A stretch of DNA of 5,030 nt, taken from NCBI GenBank assembly GCA_040414495.1, contig JBEDUI010000262.1:1-5030 (forward strand). The letters run 5' to 3'. The notes under the pieces were generated by a model that ran no database searches, had not been told where the DNA came from, and worked only from the letters and a program-made list of their open reading frames with translations. The translations under genes and the position numbers were made by a program. Of the stretch, positions 1-5,030 are shown in pieces. Each line of letters begins with the position of its first letter. The first letter of the stretch is position 1. The DNA comes from DATAVB01 sp040414495 (GTDB lineage: Bacteria > Actinomycetota > Actinomycetes > Mycobacteriales > QHCD01).

Positions 1-90
1 TTGTGTCCGCGGGCTATTTACAGCTACTGGCGGGAGATCTGGCTGCGCCGGGTCGAGGAGCCGGTCGTGCCCGCAAAGAACAGGGATTGA
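1..90 (+). CDS. 3' end of an unidentified upstream gene (partial)
   Basis: Frame 1 is open from the first base of the window to a TGA at 88-90 and gives 29 residues, ending in ...EEPVVPAKNRD. The stretch is rich in Arg, Trp and Tyr (YSYWREIWLRRVEE), and about 24 of its 29 codons end in G or C, as expected for coding sequence in this genome. It stops 13 nt before the next start and lies on the same strand, so it is probably the preceding gene of the same operon. The fragment is too short to assign a family. A glycosyltransferase or another sugar enzyme would fit the context, but nothing in these residues shows it. The frame-3 reading that overlaps it runs on into the next gene and is a shadow. 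Confidence 0.6.
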   Translation: MCPRAIYSYWREIWLRRVEEPVVPAKNRD

Positions 91-95
91 GGGGG
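89..95 (+). promoter_or_regulatory. Ribosome binding site for the SDR gene
   Basis: The purine-rich run GAGGGGG overlaps the end of the upstream stop codon and sits 8 nt before the ATG at 104. It supports that start, and its position suggests that translation continues from the upstream gene. Confidence 0.6.
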
Positions 96-103
96 ATCGG
101 TCC

Positions 104-1141
104 ATGCGAGTGCTCGTCACGGGAGACCGTGGATATATCGGAGCGGTTCTCGTGCCGTTCATTCAATCGGCCGGGCACGAGGTCAGCGGCCTGGACGCAG
201 GGTGGTACGACGGCTGCGATTTCGGGCCGGCACCGACCGTCGTGTCGACCGAGGCGATTGATATCCGGGAGGCAACCGCGCGCGACCTGCGCGGTTTCGA
301 CGCGGTCATGCACCTGGCCGCGATCTCGAATGACCCGATCGGTCATCTCAATCCGACTGCGACCTATTCCGTCAACGCCGACGGCGCGATTCACCTGGCC
401 GCGATGGCCAAGGCCGCCGGCGTACCGCGTTTCCTGTTCTCCTCCTCCTGTTCGCTCTACGGCGCGGCGGGCGATGCACCGGTGGCCGAGGACGGCGTAT
501 TCAACCCGGTGACGCCGTACGGCGAGAGCAAAGTCCTGGCCGAGCAGGGGATTTCCAGGCTGGCCGACGACACGTTCAGCCCGACCTTTTTGCGAAACGC
601 CACCGCCTACGGCTCATCACCGCGGCTGCGGGCCGACATCGTGGTCAACAACCTGACCGGGTCGGCGTATACGCGCGGCGAGGTCCGGCTGCAAAGTGAC
701 GGAACTCCGTGGCGGCCGCTGGTGCACATCGAGGACATTTCTCGCGCATTTCTGGCCGCGCTCGAGGCGCCGCGGGAGGTGGTGCACGACCAGGCGTTCA
801 ACGTGGGCCGGGACGAGGACGTCGTCCAGATCCGCGAGGTCGCCTTGCAGGTGGCGAAAACTCTCGACGCCCCGGTCACGTTCGCCGAGGACGCCGGGCC
901 GGACAAGCGCGACTACCGGGTGGATTTCTCAAAGATCACCGAGCTGCTGCCGGAGTTCCGTCCGGAGTGGACGGTCGCCCGCGGAATCCAGCAGCTGGCG
1001 GCCGATATGGCCCGCTACGACCTGCAGACCGGGGATTTCGAGGGACCGCGGTTCGTCCGGCTGGCCCGCATTCGCGAACTGCTCGATGCCGGACGGTTGG
1101 GTGAGGACCTGCGGCTGCAGGGTGCGCAGGTGGCCCGATGA
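104..1141 (+). CDS. NAD-dependent sugar epimerase/dehydratase (extended SDR)
   Basis: This 345-residue protein is a cytosolic extended short-chain dehydrogenase that should oxidise, epimerise or dehydrate a nucleotide-linked sugar using tightly bound NAD(P). Seen in the sequence: an N-terminal Rossmann beta strand and glycine motif VTGDRGYIG (residues 5-13, GxxGxxG), HLAA at 70-73, the active-site serine region SSSCSLYG (113-120), and the catalytic pair in YGESK (Tyr139, Lys143). The C-terminal substrate domain carries RNATAYG (164-170), PWRPLVHIEDISRA (202-215) and NVGR (233-236). Length is normal for the family. The ATG is supported by a strong Shine-Dalgarno sequence and by beginning right at the Rossmann strand. 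The gene's end overlaps the methyltransferase start by four bases (ATGA), which implies translational coupling. The family fold is clear, but the substrate is not. The motif set does not mark it as a GalE, a RmlB or a CDP-glucose 4,6-dehydratase, so no gene symbol is given. Confidence 0.93.
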   Translation: MRVLVTGDRGYIGAVLVPFIQSAGHEVSGLDAGWYDGCDFGPAPTVVSTEAIDIREATARDLRGFDAVMHLAAISNDPIGHLNPTATYSVNADGAIHLAAMAKAAGVPRFLFSSSCSLYGAAGDAPVAEDGVFNPVTPYGESKVLAEQGISRLADDTFSPTFLRNATAYGSSPRLRADIVVNNLTGSAYTRGEVRLQSDGTPWRPLVHIEDISRAFLAALEAPREVVHDQAFNVGRDEDVVQIREVALQVAKTLDAPVTFAEDAGPDKRDYRVDFSKITELLPEFRPEWTVARGIQQLAADMARYDLQTGDFEGPRFVRLARIRELLDAGRLGEDLRLQGAQVAR

Positions 1142-2367
1142 GCGCGCCCCGCTGCCGGCTGTGCGGCGCCGAGCTGACCCGTACCTTCGTCGACCTGGGA
1201 ATGTCGCCGCCGTGCGAGAGCTATTTGTCGGCCGGCCAGCTCGATCAGGGCGAGACGTTTTATCCGCTGCACGTACGGGTGTGTGAATCCTGCCTGCTGG
1301 TCCAGTTACCGGCCTATATAGCCGCCGAGGACATCTTCAGCCATTACGCGTACTTCTCGTCATACAGTGATTCCTGGGTGGCCCACGCCAAGCGATTCGT
1401 CGATGGAGCGGTCGAACGTCTTGGCCTGAGCGGTGAGTCGTTCATCGTCGAGGTTGCCAGCAATGACGGATATCTCTTGCAGCACGCGGTCGCGCGGGGG
1501 ATACGGTCGCTCGGCATCGAACCGGCCGCGAATGTCGCCGAGGCGGCGGTGGCCAAGGGCGTCCCGACCGAGGTGCTGTTTTGGGGCGCCGACACGGGCA
1601 CGGAGGTTGCCGGCCGGCACGGTAAGGCGGATCTGGTCGTCGCGAACAACGTCTTCGCCCACGTGCCGGACATTGTGGATTTCGCCCGCGGGCTGCGCGC
1701 GTTGGTCGCCGAGGACGGCCGGGTCAGCATCGAAATCCCGCATCTGCTGCGATTGGTGGCCGATCGGGAATACGACACGATTTACCATGAGCACTATTCG
1801 TACCTCTCGCTGCTGACGACCCAACGTGTGCTGGCCAAGGCCGGGCTGACCGTGGTGGACGTCGAGGAATTGCCGACGCACGGCGGTTCGTTGCGGACCT
1901 GGTCGGCGCCGAGCGAATCGGCCGGCGAGCCGTCGCCGGCCGTGGCCAAGGTGCTGGCCGACGAGGCGGCGGCCGGACTGGACACAGTGGAGGGTCACAC
2001 CGCGTTCGCCGCGACCGTGGCCGGGGTACGCAACGACTTCGTCGACTTTCTGATCGAATGTTCCCGTAAGCAGTTGAGCGTGGCCGGCTACGGGGCGCCC
2101 GGAAAGGGCAACACGCTGCTCAATCACTGTGGCGTGCGGGCCGACCTGCTCTCGTTCACTGTGGACCGGAACCCGTTCAAACACGGCAAGTTCCTGCCTG
2201 GAACGCACATACCGATCCATCCGGTGGACAAGCTCGCGCAGGAGAAACCGGATTACGTGGTGATCCTGCCGTGGAATCTGCGCGAAGAGATATCGGCACA
2301 GCTTGAGTATGTCCGGGAGTGGGGCGGCCACCTCGTCGTTCCACTGCCCTCGCTGGACATCTTCTGA
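1138..2367 (+). CDS. SAM-dependent sugar C-methyltransferase (zinc-binding, TcaB9-like)
   Basis: This 409-residue protein has the three-part architecture of nucleotide-sugar C-methyltransferases: an N-terminal zinc-binding domain (about 1-65) with Cys6, Cys9, Cys49 and Cys52; a SAM-binding Rossmann domain (about 85-245) with VEVASNDGYLL (104-114) and NNVFAHVPD (170-178); and a C-terminal domain (about 250-409) with THGGSLR (247-253) and GYGAPGKGNTLL (317-328). Characterised relatives add a methyl group from SAM to a carbon next to the keto group of a deoxysugar nucleotide. From memory, the catalytic residues studied in TcaB9 are Tyr76, His181, Tyr222, Glu224 and His225. With a constant offset of six, this protein has Tyr70, His175, Tyr216, Glu218 and His219, so it should be active. 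The ATG overlaps the upstream stop (ATGA), with a weak AGGTGG before it. Leu57 uses the rare codon TTA. The methylated carbon and the sugar cannot be told from sequence. Confidence 0.92.
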   Translation: MSAPRCRLCGAELTRTFVDLGMSPPCESYLSAGQLDQGETFYPLHVRVCESCLLVQLPAYIAAEDIFSHYAYFSSYSDSWVAHAKRFVDGAVERLGLSGESFIVEVASNDGYLLQHAVARGIRSLGIEPAANVAEAAVAKGVPTEVLFWGADTGTEVAGRHGKADLVVANNVFAHVPDIVDFARGLRALVAEDGRVSIEIPHLLRLVADREYDTIYHEHYSYLSLLTTQRVLAKAGLTVVDVEELPTHGGSLRTWSAPSESAGEPSPAVAKVLADEAAAGLDTVEGHTAFAATVAGVRNDFVDFLIECSRKQLSVAGYGAPGKGNTLLNHCGVRADLLSFTVDRNPFKHGKFLPGTHIPIHPVDKLAQEKPDYVVILPWNLREEISAQLEYVREWGGHLVVPLPSLDIF

Positions 2368-2402
2368 TGCCACCGACGACCAAAAGGGGGGCCGAGAGGT
2401 GA
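2367..2402 (+). other. Possible 11-codon coupling ORF between methyltransferase and nucleotidyltransferase
   Basis: An ATG at 2367 shares its A with the methyltransferase stop (TGATG) and opens a short frame reading MPPTTKRGAER. Its TGA at 2400-2402 overlaps the GTG start of the nucleotidyltransferase (GTGA). It spans the only intergenic gap of the operon beyond the first one. Its start has no clear Shine-Dalgarno sequence of its own, so any translation would be by re-initiation. The peptide has no recognisable function. It could easily be chance in a 31-nt gap. Confidence 0.2.
2385..2391 (+). promoter_or_regulatory. Ribosome binding site deciding the nucleotidyltransferase start
   Basis: AGGGGGG lies 7 nt before the GTG at 2399. 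It favours that GTG over the in-frame ATG at 2303, which would give 32 extra residues with no family resemblance, encoded inside the methyltransferase gene. Confidence 0.65.
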
Positions 2403-3250
2403 AGGTCGTCTTGTTCTGTGGTGGGCTCGGCATGCGGATGCGGTCGGGCAACGAATCCGCGCCGAAACCGATGGTGCCGATCGGAGACCGGCCGGTGCTC
2501 TGGCACATCATGCGGTATTACGCGCATTTCGGCCACACCGAGTTCATCCTGTGTCTGGGCTTTGGCGCGCAGGCGGTCAAGGACTATTTCCTGGAATACC
2601 GGGAGACAGCATCCAACGACTTTGTGTTGAGCAAGGGCGGCGGGCAGATCGAATTGCTCGGCTCTGACATCAGCGACTGGCGTATCACGTTCGTCGATAC
2701 CGGCATGGAGACGCAAATCGGTGAGCGGCTGCGCCGGGTGCGCCGATTCCTCGATGACGATGAGGTTTTCCTGGCCAGCTACGGCGATGTGCTCACCGAT
2801 GCGCCGATGGACCAGATCGTCAGCCGGGTACTGGCCACCGATGCCGCCGGGTGCATGCTCGCGGTGAAACCGCAGGCCTCGTTCCACGTCGTCCATCTGG
2901 ATGAAGATGTCGACGTGGCGCCGGTGAATGGATTCGAGTCGGCCGCCGACCTTCCACTGTGGATCAACGGTGGCTTCTTCGTGCTGCGGCAGAGCATCTT
3001 TGACTATCTGTACGAGGGCGATGACCTGGTGACACAGGGCTGCGAACGGGCGGCCCGGGACGGGAAGATGTTCGCCGTTCCGTATCGCGGTTTCTGGGCC
3101 CCGATGGACACGTTGAAGGAACGCTCGTATCTGGAGGAATTGCACCGCTCCGGTGAATGCCCGTGGGAGTTGTGGCGGCATGACTATGGCGCGCCACGGT
3201 CATTACCGATGACATTGGTGGCTGAGGATTTGCCGATCGGAGCGTCGTGA
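2399..3250 (+). CDS. Glucose-1-phosphate cytidylyltransferase-like nucleotidyltransferase
   Basis: This protein should join a sugar-1-phosphate to an NTP, releasing pyrophosphate and giving an NDP-sugar. Counting from the GTG (283 residues), it starts with KVVLFCGGLGMRMR, the nucleotide-binding loop, followed by PKPM (22-25, with Lys23), PVLWHIMRYY (32-41), ISDWRITFVDTG (91-102), YGDVLTD (128-134, Asp130 a probable Mg ligand), INGGFFV (189-195) and FWAPMDTLKE (232-241, Asp237 the probable second metal ligand). The WHIM, TFVDTG and MDTL blocks are those of the RfbF family (usually about 257 residues); this protein is longer, with a tail after about residue 258. The usual Thr of the GGxGTR loop is Met12. 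The start is the GTG with AGGGGGG seven bases upstream. Its stop overlaps the next gene by four bases (GTGA). Leu269 uses TTA. CTP and glucose-1-phosphate are the family default, but both nucleotide and sugar specificity are uncertain. Confidence 0.88.
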   Translation: MKVVLFCGGLGMRMRSGNESAPKPMVPIGDRPVLWHIMRYYAHFGHTEFILCLGFGAQAVKDYFLEYRETASNDFVLSKGGGQIELLGSDISDWRITFVDTGMETQIGERLRRVRRFLDDDEVFLASYGDVLTDAPMDQIVSRVLATDAAGCMLAVKPQASFHVVHLDEDVDVAPVNGFESAADLPLWINGGFFVLRQSIFDYLYEGDDLVTQGCERAARDGKMFAVPYRGFWAPMDTLKERSYLEELHRSGECPWELWRHDYGAPRSLPMTLVAEDLPIGAS

Positions 3251-3879
3251 TCGAATTCGGCCTGCCCGCCGGTCCGCTGAAGGTGCTGTGCGTCGGCGCC
3301 CATCCCGACGACATCGAGATCGGCTGCGGCGGCACGTTGCTGACGGTCGCCGCGGCCCGTGACGTGGACGCGCGGGTGGTGGTCATGACCGGGTCCGAGG
3401 AACGCCGGGCCGAGGCGGCCAATGCGGTCGCGGCGTTCCTGCCCGGTGCCGAACTGGAAATGCACCGCTTTCCTGACGGCCGGTTGCCGGCGCACTGGAA
3501 TTCGGTGAAGGAGACGCTGGAATTGGTAGCCGCGACATTCCGGCCGAACGTGATTTTCGCGCCACGGCGCGACGACGCGCACCAGGACCACCGGTTGCTG
3601 GCCGAATTGGTCAGCACGGTGTGGCGTGATGTGCTCGTGCTGCGGTACGAAATTCCCAAGTGGGACGGCGATTTGGGCCGGGTGACGCATTACGTCTCGG
3701 TCGCCGACGAGCGAGCGCAGCGCAAGGTCGAGCTACTGGACAAGAGCTTTCCCTCGCAGGCCGGACGCGACTGGTGGGATGAGGAGACGTTCTTCGGCCT
3801 GATGCGGTTGCGCGGAATCGAGTGCCGCAGCCGCTACGCCGAGGCATTCTTGCTCGACAAGGCCCAGATCGCCTTCTAG
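3247..3879 (+). CDS. PIG-L/LmbE family deacetylase
   Basis: This 210-residue protein belongs to the zinc-dependent PIG-L/LmbE family, whose characterised members remove the N-acetyl group from GlcNAc-containing substrates (for example MshB in mycothiol synthesis, and PIG-L on GlcNAc-phosphatidylinositol). The signature AHPDDIEIGCGG is at residues 18-29. By comparison with MshB, His19, Asp22 and His115 (in HQDHR, 112-116) should bind zinc, and Asp21 should act as the general base. The later blocks YEIPKWDGDLG (134-144) and RGIECRSRYAEAF (189-201) are, as I recall, typical of the family branch found in sugar and surface-glycan clusters. There is no signal peptide, so it should act in the cytosol. 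The GTG start overlaps the upstream stop (GTGA), with GGAG only 4 nt before it, so initiation is probably coupled to the upstream gene. The operon position suggests an N-acylated sugar intermediate as substrate, which is inference. Its stop shares CTAG with the opposing gene. Confidence 0.9.
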   Translation: MIEFGLPAGPLKVLCVGAHPDDIEIGCGGTLLTVAAARDVDARVVVMTGSEERRAEAANAVAAFLPGAELEMHRFPDGRLPAHWNSVKETLELVAATFRPNVIFAPRRDDAHQDHRLLAELVSTVWRDVLVLRYEIPKWDGDLGRVTHYVSVADERAQRKVELLDKSFPSQAGRDWWDEETFFGLMRLRGIECRSRYAEAFLLDKAQIAF

Positions 3880-5018
3880 CTACGCGGACCGGCCAAGTAA
3901 CGCGGATCCGGCAGCGGCACGAAAATGTCCGGGTCCCAGCCGGCAACGCCGGTGGCGGTCAGTTGCGTGACGATCTCGGTCGCGATATCCCACGTCAGTA
4001 CGACAACCTCGTCCGGTTGCTGGGCCAGCAATTCCTCGACCGCAAGCACCGGAATTCCGGCGCCGGGAATCCGGGAGCCGTGTTTGGCCGGTGACAGGTC
4101 CACTGTGTACGGAAGCAGGTCCGCGTCCACACCGGCCAATGACAACAGGACGGTGGCCTTCGACGGCGCACCGTACCCGGCGACCGTGCGACCTTCGGAT
4201 TGCGCGTCTCGTAGGTGATCGCGTAATGACGCGGCGACCTTGCGGCCACGCTCGCCGAGGGAGGCCAACGCCTCGACGCGATCCAGGCCGGCGGCGCGTT
4301 CGGCCGCCAACAACCGCTCGACGCTGTCGTCAATGGTGGGGTCGTCCTGTTGGCGTTTGGCCGTGACGCGCAGGCTGCCGCCGAAAACCGGCACCGTTTC
4401 GGCCCTTGTCACCACCAGCTCGTATTCCGCGAACAGACGTTGTACGCACAGCAGCGACAGGTAAACCCAGTGTCCATGTCGGACAGTGTCGATCTGGCAT
4501 TGCTCGACCAACGGCAGCAGGTGGTGGAATTCCAATACCAGCCGGCCACCGGGCGCGAGCCGGGCCGCGTGCGCGGCGATCGGGCTGGCCAGGTCGGGCT
4601 CGTGCGCAATTCCGTGCACGTCGACCACCAGATCGGCGGTCCCGTCGGGGTCGACCGGAATCAGGCCGGCGTTCTGGAATCCGCCCAGCCAGGAACCGCC
4701 GTGGTGGCTGTCGATCTCGATGACCCGGTCACCGGGCTTGAGGTTTTCCGCGGCCACGACCACGCTGGCCGAGGCGGCCGCATGCGCCAACGCCGTTGCC
4801 GATTCGACCGCGGTCGGTGGCTCGGGCTCGGGATGATCGGCCGGTCCGAGCTGCACCAGCGCGCAGTCGGCACACATCACCAATCGCACCGGCCAGCGAG
4901 GATCCGGCTGCGGATCGTCAGCGGCCGGGAAATAGTCCGAAGCCGGCACATCGCCGAGATCGAGCACGACCGTGGTCCGCCCGCCGCCGCAACCGCGGCA
5001 CGCAAAGGAATCTGTCAC
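3876..5018 (-). CDS. Divergent C-methyltransferase-like protein with altered active site
   Basis: This 380-residue protein is a homologue of the C-methyltransferase at 1138-2367. It keeps the N-terminal zinc ligands (Cys7, Cys10, Cys49, Cys52), the block LDLGDVPASDYF (19-30), FGGSLR (212-217) and the C-terminal GYGAPSKATVLL (281-292). The middle differs. The SAM motif, EVASNDG in the operon copy, reads EIDSHHGG (101-108). The region with the aromatic YAYFSSYSDSW is shortened and replaced by an Ala- and Pro-rich stretch (about 58-80). The active-site block reads RHGHW (180-184) against YHEHY, so Tyr and Glu become Arg and Gly, while the second His (His183) and the earlier His (His139) remain. 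I recall HGGSW and RHGH as shared by a set of actinobacterial relatives, so this may be a subfamily and not decay. The reading frame is intact. The GTG start has GGGGG seven bases upstream (5026-5030). Leu265 uses TTA. Function is unknown: an altered methyltransferase, a different transferase, or a non-catalytic partner. Confidence 0.85.
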   Translation of the reverse strand: MTDSFACRGCGGGRTTVVLDLGDVPASDYFPAADDPQPDPRWPVRLVMCADCALVQLGPADHPEPEPPTAVESATALAHAAASASVVVAAENLKPGDRVIEIDSHHGGSWLGGFQNAGLIPVDPDGTADLVVDVHGIAHEPDLASPIAAHAARLAPGGRLVLEFHHLLPLVEQCQIDTVRHGHWVYLSLLCVQRLFAEYELVVTRAETVPVFGGSLRVTAKRQQDDPTIDDSVERLLAAERAAGLDRVEALASLGERGRKVAASLRDHLRDAQSEGRTVAGYGAPSKATVLLSLAGVDADLLPYTVDLSPAKHGSRIPGAGIPVLAVEELLAQQPDEVVVLTWDIATEIVTQLTATGVAGWDPDIFVPLPDPRYLAGPRS

Positions 5019-5025
5019 GTCTGTG

Positions 5026-5030
5026 CCCCC
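5026..5030 (-). promoter_or_regulatory. Ribosome binding site for the opposing methyltransferase-like gene
   Basis: On the minus strand GGGGG is followed by a 7-nt spacer (CACAGAC) and the GTG at 5018. The site may extend beyond the window edge. No in-frame ATG is available nearby, and the zinc cysteines begin at residue 7, so this GTG is the best start. Confidence 0.45.

Noticed and set aside
91..103. A promoter between the upstream fragment and the SDR gene
   Set aside because: The 13-nt gap holds only the ribosome binding site and spacer; I see no -35 and -10 pair that I can support in or just before it.
3..512. A 169-residue + strand frame overlapping the start of the SDR gene
   Set aside because: It is out of frame with the SDR, rich in Arg, Ser and Pro, and has no motif; frame 1 better explains bases 1-90.
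2303..2398. Extended ATG start for the nucleotidyltransferase
   Set aside because: The extra 32 residues show no family resemblance and overlap the methyltransferase coding region; the GTG at 2399 has a good ribosome binding site and starts right at the first conserved strand.
1360..2511. A 383-residue open frame on the minus strand opposite the methyltransferase
   Set aside because: It has an Arg- and His-rich composition typical of antisense frames in high-GC DNA, no recognisable motif, and lies opposite a gene with clear family motifs throughout.
2177..3181. A 334-residue open frame on the minus strand opposite the nucleotidyltransferase
   Set aside because: It is antisense to two well-supported genes, has biased composition and shows no domain signature; it is a by-product of high-GC codon use.
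3882..3912. Near-direct repeat ACGCGGACCGG / ACGCGGATCCGG
   Set aside because: Both copies lie in the coding end of the minus-strand gene and encode the similar short segments GPR and DPR; there are only two imperfect copies and no hairpin with a T-run, so I see neither a repeat element nor a terminator.

Overview
The window is from a high-GC bacterium, most likely an actinomycete. Third codon positions are mostly G or C, GTG starts are used, genes overlap by four bases, and the proteins resemble actinobacterial versions of their families. The genus cannot be told from the sequence. The window is almost fully coding and holds no RNA genes, insertion sequences or CRISPR arrays that I can see.

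Layout. On the + strand, a 29-codon 3' fragment of an unidentified gene (1-90) is followed by four tightly packed genes: an extended-SDR NAD-dependent sugar epimerase/dehydratase (104-1141), a zinc-containing sugar C-methyltransferase (1138-2367), a glucose-1-phosphate cytidylyltransferase-like nucleotidyltransferase (2399-3250) and a PIG-L/LmbE-type deacetylase (3247-3879). Spacing is 13 nt, a 4-nt ATGA overlap, 31 nt, and a 4-nt GTGA overlap, so this reads as one operon whose promoter lies upstream of the window. On the - strand, a second, divergent C-methyltransferase-like gene (5018-3876) converges on the operon. The two stop codons share the palindrome CTAG.

How the genes may work together. 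The set looks like part of a nucleotide-sugar tailoring pathway. The nucleotidyltransferase would activate a hexose-1-phosphate, the SDR would oxidise, epimerise or dehydrate the nucleotide sugar, the methyltransferase would add a methyl branch to a ring carbon next to a keto group, and the PIG-L protein would remove an N-acyl group from an amino sugar or glycoconjugate. No recognisable 4,6-dehydratase, aminotransferase or glycosyltransferase is complete here, so the final sugar and its acceptor cannot be named. Cell-surface polysaccharide and glycosylated secondary metabolite are both possible.

The most notable feature is the pair of C-methyltransferase homologues. The operon copy keeps every catalytic residue I recall from TcaB9, the characterised C-3'-methyltransferase. 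The opposite-strand copy keeps the zinc cysteines and the C-terminal domain, but has an altered SAM motif and has lost the Tyr and Glu of the active-site Y-x-E-H motif.
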